From Promicromonospora sp. Populi (lineage in GTDB: Bacteria > Actinomycetota > Actinomycetes > Actinomycetales > Cellulomonadaceae), in contig NZ_CP163528.1 of assembly GCF_041081105.1 (NCBI RefSeq), positions 2,542,001 to 2,606,000 on the forward strand: a stretch of DNA of 64,000 nucleotides, written 5' to 3'. Each line of letters opens with the position of its first letter. Positions within the stretch are counted from its first letter, which is position 1. A model generated the notes under the pieces. That model did not search any database and was not told the DNA's origin. It was given only the letters and a program-made list of their open reading frames with translations. Made by a program: the position numbers and the translations under genes. This document shows, in pieces, positions 50,831-59,054 of this stretch.

Positions 50831-52087
50831 CTGGACCCGCGGGCCGCCCTCGGTGGGCGGCGAGGTGAACCGGACCGGCAGGCTGCGCGGATAGCGCGAC
50901 CACGGGGAGACCGACATCTTGATCGAGTCCGCGGAGACCGTCAGCTCCATGTCGAGGATCCGGCGCAGCAGGGTGTCGACGGCGATCCGGCCGATCAGCG
51001 GGCCGATCCGGTGGGCGGGGCACGCGTGCGCGCCGGCGCCCCAGGTGAGGTGGAACCGGCTGCCCAGCTCCTCCCAGGGGTCGTCCGTGCGGATGGCCCG
51101 GTCCGCGTTCGCGGCCGCGACGGCGGGGACCAGCGCGTCGCCGACGGCGATCCGGCGGCCACCCAGCTCGCAGTCCTGCCGGGCGAACCGCGGCAGCACG
51201 TGCGGCGCCGGCGGGTTGCGCCGCGACACCTCGTCCAGCGCGTCGTCCAGGTCGAGGCGACCACGGCGCACGCGGGCGGCGAACGCCGGGTCGGTCAGGA
51301 TCATGTGCAGCGTGCTGGCGATCCACGCGATCTCGGCGTCGTGCCCCAGGCTGAACATCACACCGAGCGCGGCCATCACCTCGACGTCGTTCTCGTGGTT
51401 GGGATGGTTCACCAGGGCCGTGGTCAGGTCCTCGCCCGGCTCGGCCCGGTGCGTCGCCACGAGGACCGCGACCAGCGCCTCCTGCTCGACGGCGGCCGCG
51501 CGCGCCTTGTCCCTGCCCGCGTACAGCGCCTCGGTGAGGTCGTGCATCTTGTTTCCGTCGGACAGACTCATGCCGAACAGCTCGGTCATGACCATCACGG
51601 AGACCGCTACCGCGTACTCGCTCACGAGGTCCGCCTCGCCGCGCGGCATCAGGCGGTCGATGACTGCCTCGCACGTCACCGCGACAGTGCGGGCCAGGCG
51701 CTTCTCGTCGACCGAGCCCAGGGCGTCGTCGATCGGGGCGCGCAGCCGGCGCTGTTGCATGCCGTCGAGGTAGTACGCGCTCTCCCGCGGCGCCAGGGCG
51801 GCGAACACCCCGGAGTCCGCGGGCAGGGACCGCTCCTGGACGTACCGCCAGTTGCGCGAGTTGCGCGAGAACAGCAGCTCGTTGCGCATCACGCTGCTCG
51901 CCTCGTCGTACCCGAGCACGAGCCAGGCGGGCACCCCCGGTTCCAGGTCCATCGGGGCCACCGGACCCCACTCGTCGCGCAGCCGCTCGTAGAGCTTGTG
52001 CGGGTCCCGGGCCTTCGTGATGTCCGACAGCGGCATCCGGTCAGGGATGTCCTCCAGCCGCAGGTGCACCCTGTTGGCCAGGGTCAC
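50825..52087 (-). CDS. Conservon cytochrome P450 (CvnE-type)
   Basis: 420 aa. Heme motif HLTWGAGAHACPAHRIG, with an unusual Pro after the axial Cys instead of the usual Leu-Gly; I-helix region FSLGHDAEIAWIAST lacks the classic AGxxT; ExxR-type segment is LDEVSRRNPP. The atypical I-helix raises doubt about ordinary oxygen activation. It overlaps the GTPase gene by ATGA and is the last of the five conservon genes. Conservon P450s are known from Streptomyces but their substrates are undefined. Confidence 0.9.
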   Translation of the reverse strand: MTLANRVHLRLEDIPDRMPLSDITKARDPHKLYERLRDEWGPVAPMDLEPGVPAWLVLGYDEASSVMRNELLFSRNSRNWRYVQERSLPADSGVFAALAPRESAYYLDGMQQRRLRAPIDDALGSVDEKRLARTVAVTCEAVIDRLMPRGEADLVSEYAVAVSVMVMTELFGMSLSDGNKMHDLTEALYAGRDKARAAAVEQEALVAVLVATHRAEPGEDLTTALVNHPNHENDVEVMAALGVMFSLGHDAEIAWIASTLHMILTDPAFAARVRRGRLDLDDALDEVSRRNPPAPHVLPRFARQDCELGGRRIAVGDALVPAVAAANADRAIRTDDPWEELGSRFHLTWGAGAHACPAHRIGPLIGRIAVDTLLRRILDMELTVSADSIKMSVSPWSRYPRSLPVRFTSPPTEGGPRVQR

Positions 52088-52695
52088 GCGTTGACCTTCT
52101 GGAACACGGGGAAGGTCATCGCGTGCTCGACGAGGGTGATCAGGGTCAGGACGGAGGACGCCCGGTCCCGGGCGTCACATTCGACGATGGGGGTCTCGGG
52201 CAGCAGGTCCAGCGCCGCCCGAACACGTTCGAGCGGGTAGTCCGGTGAGTCCGGGAACTGGTTGACGACCACGGCGAACGGGATCCGGGTGCGCAGCTCG
52301 AGCTGGTCCAGGACCTCGAAGCTGTCCTCGAGGTGCCGGGTGTCGATCATGACCAGGGCGCCCACGGCGCCGTCGGCCAGCCCGGCCCAGAGATCCCAGA
52401 ACCGGCGCTGACCCGGGGTGCCGAAGAGGTACAGGGCGATGTCCTCGGTCACGGTGATGCGACCGAAGTCCATCGCGACCGTGGTCGTCTCCTTGTTCGG
52501 CTGCCCCGGGTCGATGCCCACGCTCGCCTTTGTGATGCGCTCCTCGGTGCGCAGCGGGTCGATCTCGCTGACCGCACCGATCAGCGTTGTCTTGCCCACC
52601 CCGAAGGCACCCACGACCAGGATCTTGACCGACCGTGCAACGGTCGGCGCCAGGTGCTGTCCGGGCACCGTAGGGTCAGAGCTTGCGGAGTCCAT
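52084..52695 (-). CDS. Conservon small GTPase (CvnD-type)
   Basis: 203 aa. P-loop VVGAFGVGKTTLIGAVSEI at about residues 28-46; switch region DFGRITVTEDIALYLFGTPGQRRF with the G3 motif replaced by FGTPGQ; the G4 position reads VVNQFPD, where NKxD is usual. These are the normal departures of MglA-like actinobacterial GTPases. It begins inside the DUF742 gene (20-nt overlap) and overlaps the P450 start, so the block is translationally coupled. With the roadblock protein it should form a switch that relays signals from the kinase-like protein. Confidence 0.94.
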   Translation of the reverse strand: MDSASSDPTVPGQHLAPTVARSVKILVVGAFGVGKTTLIGAVSEIDPLRTEERITKASVGIDPGQPNKETTTVAMDFGRITVTEDIALYLFGTPGQRRFWDLWAGLADGAVGALVMIDTRHLEDSFEVLDQLELRTRIPFAVVVNQFPDSPDYPLERVRAALDLLPETPIVECDARDRASSVLTLITLVEHAMTFPVFQKVNA

Positions 52696-53029
52696 CGAGA
52701 ATCTTCTCCAGGATGTCCTTGCCGGGCAGGACGTGCGTCTGATGGTTGGAACGGATCGTCAGATTTCCCGTGTCGACCAGGTCCGAGACCATGACCGCCA
52801 CAAGGCTTACCGGTAGCTGCAGGTACGCCGCCACCTCTGCGAGAGCGAGCGTGCCGCGGCACAGCTGCACCAGCTCCCGCTCCAGCCGGCCTACCGTCGA
52901 GAGCACTGGCCGGCTCTCGACGGCGCGCACCAGAGTCTCGGGTCGCAGAGTGTTTCGAGACGGGTGCGCACGCCCTGAGGTGAGCACGTACGAGCGCACC
53001 GGGTGATCGCGGTACTCCTCGGTTTCCAT
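52676..53029 (-). CDS. DUF742 protein (CvnC-type)
   Basis: 117 aa, entirely the DUF742 winged-helix-like domain: VRSYVLTSGRAHPS, ELVQLCRGTLALAEVAAYLQ, LPVSLVAVMVSDLVDTGNL and the ending ILEKILDGLRKL. ATG 53029 follows GAGGGG; the open frame upstream of it runs through the intergenic region and is rejected. Member of the conservon, between roadblock and GTPase genes. Its biochemical role is not established; the helical fold suggests nucleic-acid or protein binding. Confidence 0.95.
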   Translation of the reverse strand: METEEYRDHPVRSYVLTSGRAHPSRNTLRPETLVRAVESRPVLSTVGRLERELVQLCRGTLALAEVAAYLQLPVSLVAVMVSDLVDTGNLTIRSNHQTHVLPGKDILEKILDGLRKL

Positions 53030-53139
53030 CCCCTCGCCCCCTGTCGGTCGGTCAGGTATCGGTCGAGCTGGTGGTGCCTGAAACTCTCGAGCCCGGCCGG
53101 GCTCGGCTACTGCTTTCCGTGCTGGAGTCCGAGGCGGGG

Positions 53140-53553
53140 TCAGGTGTTGATCCGCTCCGTGCCCAGCGTGCGCTCCCCGATCATGAGGACCTGGGCCTGC
53201 ATCTGCTGTGCGATCAGGGCCGGGTCGATCACCGTCTCGGTGATGACCGCAAGGCGGGAGCCGTCGCCGGCCCCGCGAACAAACAGGAACCCGCCGTCGA
53301 ACTCCACCATGACCTGGCGAATCGTGTCGCTGTTCCCGAACTCCCTGCTCATTCCGATCCCCAGTGCCGCTAGTCCGGCACACGCCGCGGCCACCTTGTC
53401 GGCCACGTCGAGCGGGGTCTGGTCAGTCCGAACTTTCATCAGCCCGTCCGAGGTGAGCACCACTACATGCCTGACCCCCCGTACACCACTGATGAGCTCG
53501 AGCATCCAGCTGTTGCCGTCGGTGCTCGTCATGCCGTCGGCCTGCGTAGTCAT
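53140..53553 (-). CDS. Roadblock/LC7-domain protein (CvnB-type)
   Basis: 137 aa. SWMLELISGVRGVRHVVVLT, then LAALGIGMSREFGNSDTIRQ and VEFDGGFLFVRGAGDGSRLA make up the roadblock/LC7 fold, the actinobacterial MglB-like GTPase-activating partner. GGAGG precedes ATG 53553, which overlaps the kinase gene stop (ATGA); upstream extension to 53652 lies inside the kinase gene. The 110-nt gap before DUF742 holds nothing recognisable. Confidence 0.95.
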   Translation of the reverse strand: MTTQADGMTSTDGNSWMLELISGVRGVRHVVVLTSDGLMKVRTDQTPLDVADKVAAACAGLAALGIGMSREFGNSDTIRQVMVEFDGGFLFVRGAGDGSRLAVITETVIDPALIAQQMQAQVLMIGERTLGTERINT

Positions 53554-55226
53554 CGGTCCTCCGAAGTTCCGTCGGCTCCAGCCGACGGTTCGCTGCTGTC
53601 TGGTGAGTCCCCGAACCGCGCCTCGCTCGAGCTGAAGAAGGCGCCCATCCACTCACCGGCTTCTTCGGCCGACTGAGTGGGAGCGGGAGCTTCGGTACGG
53701 GGCTCCCTGCTCTTCTCGGTCCGGCCGTCGGGCAGGTCTGCCTCTCCACGGCGTGATCGCCGCTGCGGGAGCGCAGACGGCTCGAGGAACTCGTCGTCCT
53801 CCGGGCGGGCTCGCCCAGGACGCAGGGGCAGCTCGCCAGGAGCCTGAACGGTGGCACCGGCCACGGGCGTCTCCTCCTCGTCGTCGACCACCACACCGGG
53901 CGCGCTCAGCGGCTCGACGGGGACCACGGTCGCAGGGTCGGGCGCCGCGGGAGCGGGCCACTCGTCGTCCTCGGCGGGCTTCGCGGTGGGCAGCTCGGGT
54001 GCGAGCGGCGCATCGACGACGGCGGTGGCGCTGCGGCTGGATGCGAGCGCCGAGACCCCGGTGGACGGGACCGCAGCGCTGGGCAGGGTCGCCGTCGGCG
54101 TGAGCATGCCCGACGGCACGACGGCCTCGGTGAGCTCTGCCGGGATCATCACGATGGCGCGCAGCCCGCCGTACACCGACTCGGTGACGTCCACGCGGAA
54201 GCCGTGGCGGCGGGCGTAGGTGCCGACCACGGCGAGGCCGGTCTGCGGGATCTCGCCCAGCTCGGTGATGCTGATCTCGCGCTTGCCGGAGGCGATGTCG
54301 CGCGCCTGCTCAAGCTGCTTGAGGTCGAGGCCGACGCCGCAGTCGTCGATCTCGACGACGGCACCACGTTGCACCTGCCGCAGGGCCACCAGCACCTGTG
54401 TGGTGGGTGGCGAGGACTGCGTGGCGTTGGACAGCAGCTCGGCCACGAGGTGGATGAGCGGTTCGACGATGCGCGCCGAGACGGCGACGCCGGGGTCACC
54501 CGACACCTCGACCCGGTGGAACGCAGTGATGCGGCTGGCGGCGCCCTTGACGACGTCGGGCAGCGGGAGCGGCTCGCTCCACTGCTGGCCGGGCCACTCG
54601 CCGCACAGCGCCGCGAGGCTCTGCGCCTGGCGGGCCTGCTGAGCGGCGGCGTGGTCCACGCGCATGGAGGTCTGCAGGATGTCCGGGTCGGTGGGGTGGC
54701 GCTGCACCATGCGCGCCGCCTCCTCCTGGATGCGGTGCGCGGCGGCCTGGACCTTGCGACTCAGGGCGACCACCGCGACCTGGACGGCGTCGCGACGCGC
54801 GACGCGCTCCTCCTGCACCCGGGCGAGCATCCCGGCGGCCTCGTCGAGACGGGCCTGTGCGCGGGCGTCACCCGGCAGGTGCGGGAGCGGGGGCGCGGGC
54901 TCGCTGTCGAGGAACGCGGGCAGCTGCTCCTTCGCCAGGGCGTCGAGGGCCGCAAAGGAAGCCTCGGCGCGCTCCTCGGCCCGGCGGTGGGCGAGGACCA
55001 GGTCCTCGTGCGCGGCGAGGTCGTCCCGTGAGGACCGCGCGGCGATCAGCGCGGCCGCGATCGCGAGCCCGACGGCGGCGATGCCGACGAGCCATGCGGG
55101 CCACGTGGAGGAGGCTCCGGTAGCGGTGAACAGGACGGGTGACACGAACACGTAGGCAAGTACGCCGGCGACGCACACCCAGGGTGCGACCTGACGCAGC
55201 CGGCTAGGCGGAGGAGCAGAAGACAT
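53550..55226 (-). CDS. Conservon sensor histidine-kinase-like protein (CvnA-type)
   Basis: 558 aa. Two membrane helices near the N-terminus (VAPWVCVAGVLAYVFVSPVL and WLVGIAAVGLAIAAALIAA) precede a helical region and an HATPase domain: N box HLVAELLSNATQSSPP, G1 box IDDCGVGLD, and QTGLAVVGTYARRHGF. I see no clear phospho-acceptor His box, as expected for CvnA/nitrate-sensor-like proteins. The last 190 residues are disordered, Pro/Ala/Glu-rich. ATG 55226 is used; GTG 55235, with AGGGGG upstream, is an equal alternative. First gene of the conservon. Confidence 0.93.
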   Translation of the reverse strand: MSSAPPPSRLRQVAPWVCVAGVLAYVFVSPVLFTATGASSTWPAWLVGIAAVGLAIAAALIAARSSRDDLAAHEDLVLAHRRAEERAEASFAALDALAKEQLPAFLDSEPAPPLPHLPGDARAQARLDEAAGMLARVQEERVARRDAVQVAVVALSRKVQAAAHRIQEEAARMVQRHPTDPDILQTSMRVDHAAAQQARQAQSLAALCGEWPGQQWSEPLPLPDVVKGAASRITAFHRVEVSGDPGVAVSARIVEPLIHLVAELLSNATQSSPPTTQVLVALRQVQRGAVVEIDDCGVGLDLKQLEQARDIASGKREISITELGEIPQTGLAVVGTYARRHGFRVDVTESVYGGLRAIVMIPAELTEAVVPSGMLTPTATLPSAAVPSTGVSALASSRSATAVVDAPLAPELPTAKPAEDDEWPAPAAPDPATVVPVEPLSAPGVVVDDEEETPVAGATVQAPGELPLRPGRARPEDDEFLEPSALPQRRSRRGEADLPDGRTEKSREPRTEAPAPTQSAEEAGEWMGAFFSSSEARFGDSPDSSEPSAGADGTSEDR

Positions 55227-55543
55227 CGAGCTCACCGAGCCGATCCCCCTAAGAGTTGTCTCGTCAGAGTTTGGGGACACACGGCTGATGCCGCCGTCTG
55301 CTCCACGAACTCGGCTGAAGAGGGCGAACAACCCCCTGGAGTGCAGTTTCTACCATAGTGCGCACCGGGCGTGGAAGGGCACAGCAGTGGTGCGGGCGCC
55401 GAAAATAAGTGCCAGTGACGAATGTGGAGAGCACGAACACCGGAAACACCCCAAATCCTTCCAAACCGGGCAGGCGCAATTTGGGTCGGGGTGCGCACCC
55501 CACCGGCAGCGGGCGTCCTGATCGGCCGCGTAGGGTGCTTCCC

Positions 55544-57703
55544 ATGAGCGTCGAGCACACCCAGACCACCCCCCGACCCGCTCTCCCGGACACCCCCCTC
55601 GACCCCGCCGCGGCCGACCCGTTCGGCTGGCTCGAGGACGTCGAGGGCACCGACGCCCTGGACTGGGTGCGGGAGCGCAACGCGCACAGCGCGGCCGCTC
55701 TCGGCGGCCCGGCCTTCGCCGCTACCGAGCAAGCGGTGCGCGAGGTCCTGGACTCCGACGACAAGATCCCGCACGTCTCCAAGGTCGGGGAGCACTACTA
55801 CAACTTCTGGCAGGACGCCGAGCACGAGCGCGGCCTGTGGCGCCGCACCAGCCTCGACTCCTACCGGACCGACGACCCCGAGTGGGAGACCGTCCTCGAC
55901 CTCGACGCCCTCGCCGAGCAGGAGGGCGAGAGCTGGGTCTGGCACGGCGCGAGCGTCCTGCGCCCGACGCCGGAGCAGCTCGCCGCCGGCGAACCCCGCC
56001 GGCACGCGCTGGTCGACCTGTCCCCCGGCGGCTCCGACTCCGACGTGACGCGCGAGTTCGACCTGGTCACCAAGCAGTTCGTGGCCGAGAGCGACGGCGG
56101 GTTCGCCCGCGCGCAGGCCAAGGGCGGCCTGTCCTGGATCGACGCCGACAGCGTCTACGTGTTCACGGACTTCGGCGCGGGCACCGTCTCGTCGTCGGGC
56201 TATCCCCTGCAGGTGAAGCTGTGGCGCCGCGATACACCCCTGGCCGAGGCGACCCTCGTCTACGAGGGCACCGAGCAGGACATGTACATCAGCGCCTCCC
56301 GCTCGCGCACCCCGGGCTTCGAGCGCGACCTGGTGCAGCGTGCGCTTCGGTTCTACGCGAACGAGACCTACCTGGCCACGGGCGTGGGCACGCCGGACCA
56401 GACGCTCACGAAGATCGACGTGCCGGACTCGGCGAACGTCGGCCTGCACCGCGAGTGGATGCTGGTACGGCTGCGCGACGACTGGGAGCTCGGCCGCACG
56501 ACCTACCGCGCCGGGTCCCTGCTCGCCACCGGTTTCGACGACTTCATGGCCGGGTCCCGCGACCTGACGGTCCTCTTCGAGCCGACGCCGACGACGTCGC
56601 TCGCCGGGATCACCTGGACGCGGCACCACCTGGTGGTCAACGTGCTCGACGACGTGAAGAACCTGCTGCACGTGCTGACCCCGCCGACCGCGCTGGCCGG
56701 CGAGTGGGTCCGCTCCGAGCTCCCCGTGGGCGGCGAGCTGCTCACGGTCGGCGTCGGCGCGGTGGACGTCGTCGACTCCGACGACGTCTGGGTGGTCACC
56801 ACCGGGTACCTGACGCCGTCGACCCTGGGACGCACCACCGTTGCGGGCCCCGGCGAGACGGCGGCGGCTCCCGAGGTGCTCAAGTCCGCGCCCTCCTACT
56901 TCGAGGCGGCCGGGCTGGAGGTGCGCCAGCAGTTCACGGAGTCGGACGACGGCACGCGCGTGCCGTACTTCGTCGTCGGACGGTCGGACCTCGTCTCCGG
57001 CCAGGCCGGACCCGCGCCGACCTTGCTGTGGGGCTACGGCGGGTTCGAGCACGCGATCCTGCCCGGGTACTCCGGCACGATCGGCCGCGCCTGGCTGGAC
57101 CGCGGCGGGGTGTACGCCGTGGCGAACATCCGCGGCGGCGGCGAGTACGGGCCGGCCTGGCACCAGGCCGCGCTGAAGGCGAACCGGCACAAGGCGTACG
57201 AGGACTTCGCCGCCGTCGCGCGCGACCTCGTCGCCCGGGGCATCACCGTGCCGGAGCGGCTCGGGATGGAGGGTCGCTCCAACGGCGGGCTGCTCGCCGG
57301 CAACATGCTGACGCAGTACCCGGAGCTCTTCGGCGCGATCATCGTGGGTGTGCCGCTGCTGGACATGAAGAGGTACTCGCACCTGCTAGCGGGCGCGTCC
57401 TGGATGGCGGAGTACGGCGACCCGGACACGGACGAGTGGGAGTTCCTCAAGAAGTACTCGCCGTATCACCTGTTCGACGCGGCACGGGAGTACCCGCCGG
57501 TGCTGTTCACGACGTCGACCAAGGACGACCGGGTGCACCCCGGCCACGCCCGCAAGATGGCGGCGCTCATGCTGGCCGCGGGCAAGGACGTGACGTACTA
57601 CGAGAACATCGAGGGCGGCCACGGCGGCGCGGCGAACAACGCCCAGGCGGCGTACATGGCGGCAACCCACTGGACCTTCCTCTGGACCCGCCTGGCGGGC
57701 TGA
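55544..57703 (+). CDS. S9 family prolyl oligopeptidase
   Basis: 719 aa. An N-terminal seven-bladed propeller precedes the alpha/beta-hydrolase domain. The nucleophile is Ser579 in EGRSNGGLLAGN, the Asp lies at 661 or 662 (STKDDRVHPGHA) and His693 is in EGGHGGAANN; the RGGGEYGPAWHQAAL oxyanion-side motif is present. There is no signal peptide, so it is cytoplasmic and trims short proline-containing or similar peptides. A TAGGGT box ends 7 nt before ATG 55544, implying a leaderless start. It is divergent from the conservon, with about 320 nt between the two starts. Confidence 0.95.
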   Translation: MSVEHTQTTPRPALPDTPLDPAAADPFGWLEDVEGTDALDWVRERNAHSAAALGGPAFAATEQAVREVLDSDDKIPHVSKVGEHYYNFWQDAEHERGLWRRTSLDSYRTDDPEWETVLDLDALAEQEGESWVWHGASVLRPTPEQLAAGEPRRHALVDLSPGGSDSDVTREFDLVTKQFVAESDGGFARAQAKGGLSWIDADSVYVFTDFGAGTVSSSGYPLQVKLWRRDTPLAEATLVYEGTEQDMYISASRSRTPGFERDLVQRALRFYANETYLATGVGTPDQTLTKIDVPDSANVGLHREWMLVRLRDDWELGRTTYRAGSLLATGFDDFMAGSRDLTVLFEPTPTTSLAGITWTRHHLVVNVLDDVKNLLHVLTPPTALAGEWVRSELPVGGELLTVGVGAVDVVDSDDVWVVTTGYLTPSTLGRTTVAGPGETAAAPEVLKSAPSYFEAAGLEVRQQFTESDDGTRVPYFVVGRSDLVSGQAGPAPTLLWGYGGFEHAILPGYSGTIGRAWLDRGGVYAVANIRGGGEYGPAWHQAALKANRHKAYEDFAAVARDLVARGITVPERLGMEGRSNGGLLAGNMLTQYPELFGAIIVGVPLLDMKRYSHLLAGASWMAEYGDPDTDEWEFLKKYSPYHLFDAAREYPPVLFTTSTKDDRVHPGHARKMAALMLAAGKDVTYYENIEGGHGGAANNAQAAYMAATHWTFLWTRLAG

Positions 57704-57710
57704 CACCCAA

Positions 57711-57804
57711 ACCACGCGACTGACTCGCCGAGGCTCGGTGGGCGAGTCAGTGGGGTGGTCCGGCCATCTCACTGACTCGTGGAATTCTTGGGGTTGAGTC
57801 AGTG
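57711..57804. repeat. Paired palindromic repeats (left pair)
   Basis: Two adjacent hairpins, 57719-57751 (ACTGACTCGCC with GGCGAGTCAGT) and 57770-57804 (CACTGACTC with GAGTCAGTG), each followed by GGGGTGGT. They lie between convergent genes and can act as terminators. The same dimer recurs at 58946-59045. Confidence 0.85.
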
Positions 57805-57821
57805 GGGTGGTTCGGCCTGGG

Positions 57822-58922
57822 TCACTTCTCGTGCTGTCGACGGCGGTCGACGAATACCTGGCGCATGAGAAGGTCGAGCCGCTCCGGGTCGATCACGTCG
57901 TCCCATGCCAGGTCGACGATCCACCAGCCCTCTTCCATGAGCGCCTGAGCCCGTGCAGATTGGTCCTGTCGCCGCACGTCCGGGTCGCCGAAGGAACCGC
58001 CCGACAGCTTCACGGCGCCGTTGAACTCGAAGCCGATCTTGAGATCCGACCACCCGATGTCGACCCAGTAGACACCACGCCGCGTCGGCACGCGGACCTG
58101 GGTCTCCGGTTGCTGGGGCCGCAGGCTGCGGGCCCCCTGATACGCCAGCGCCTCGCCCGGCGAGGCACACCCAGGCTCGACGGCTGCGACCACCTCACGC
58201 GCCTTGACGATGCCGCGTGTGCCACCCATCTCGTCGAGGATCTCTCCGACCACCGCGGGGTCCGCGCCGAGGCGAAACGCCGATGTCGCCACCACGACAC
58301 CACCGTCGAACGACAGCAGACGCGCACAGTCCACGACGGTCCGTTCCAGCGCGGTGACGGGGATCCCGTCGACGACCGCGCGGTCTCGCTCGGTCAGGGT
58401 CGTCCAGTGCTTGCGCACATCATCCCCCGTCTCGATGGCGGTGTGCGGCTTGACGCGATACGTGACGTGCACCGTCGAGGAAGCGCGATAGAGCCAGCAG
58501 CGGTGCAGGAGTGCCGCCGTCGTATGGCTGAACCACAGGTCCGCGCTCGACACGTCCACAACCCCGCGAACGCCGCGCATCACCGTCACCTCCGCGTCCT
58601 TGCTCGCGCGCCCGGACCTCGTGAACGGACGCAGGTAGACGCCGCGGCGCAGCCGGTCGATCTTGCCGGCGCGAGCCTCCTCGGCCAGCTTTCTCCGCTC
58701 GTCCCGCCGGTAGAGCACCGCCCTGGGAACGGTTGGGATGTCCGAGCGGTCCGCCGAGTACATCCGCGCGGTGGGGTCAGCCCCGTCTCGCCGGGCCTGC
58801 TGCCACCGGGCTATACGCCGCAGATTGCCGGCGTAGTCAGGTTTACACGTCACCTGACAATGTTGTCGGTAAGTTGGCTCAAAGATCGGCATCACAGCTT
58901 CGGGCTGTGGAAAACTCTCCAA
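57822..58922 (-). CDS. AbiEi-like / DUF559-type hypothetical protein
   Basis: 366 aa, not assigned with certainty. The N-terminal third resembles the winged-helix AbiEi antitoxin type (EEARAGKIDRLRRGVYLRPF, LWFSHTTAALLHRCWLY, GIPVTALERTVVDCARLL). The last 110 residues resemble a DUF559/very-short-patch-repair nuclease fold: VYWVDIGWSDLKIGFEFNGA, RRQDQSARAQALMEEGW and WIVDLAWDDVIDPERL, with Asp and Glu in catalytic-like positions. Such two-part proteins are frequent in actinobacteria and usually lack a partner toxin, as here. Flanking repeat pairs on both sides are unusual. Confidence 0.75.
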   Translation of the reverse strand: MESFPQPEAVMPIFEPTYRQHCQVTCKPDYAGNLRRIARWQQARRDGADPTARMYSADRSDIPTVPRAVLYRRDERRKLAEEARAGKIDRLRRGVYLRPFTRSGRASKDAEVTVMRGVRGVVDVSSADLWFSHTTAALLHRCWLYRASSTVHVTYRVKPHTAIETGDDVRKHWTTLTERDRAVVDGIPVTALERTVVDCARLLSFDGGVVVATSAFRLGADPAVVGEILDEMGGTRGIVKAREVVAAVEPGCASPGEALAYQGARSLRPQQPETQVRVPTRRGVYWVDIGWSDLKIGFEFNGAVKLSGGSFGDPDVRRQDQSARAQALMEEGWWIVDLAWDDVIDPERLDLLMRQVFVDRRRQHEK

Positions 58923-58945
58923 CCAATATCAAGACGCCATCCGTA

Positions 58946-59045
58946 ACCACACCACTGACTCAGCGCATGGCGGCCGTCGAGTCAGTGGCATGGTCCGACC
59001 ACCTCACTGACTCGGCGAAGTTTGGGGGCGAGTCAGTGGCGTGGT
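58946..59045. repeat. Paired palindromic repeats (right pair)
   Basis: Two hairpins, 58952-58988 (CCACTGACTC with GAGTCAGTGG) and 59005-59038 (CACTGACTCG with CGAGTCAGTG), joined by GGTCCGACCACC. Together they closely match the pair at 57711-57804. They follow the MetE-like gene stop and can serve as its terminator. Confidence 0.85.
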
Positions 59046-59054
59046 GTTGAGACG

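Noticed and set aside
57711..59045. CRISPR-like repeat-spacer pattern
   Set aside because: Only two hairpin pairs occur, separated by a 1.1-kb gene, and spacing within pairs is irregular; no cas genes are present.
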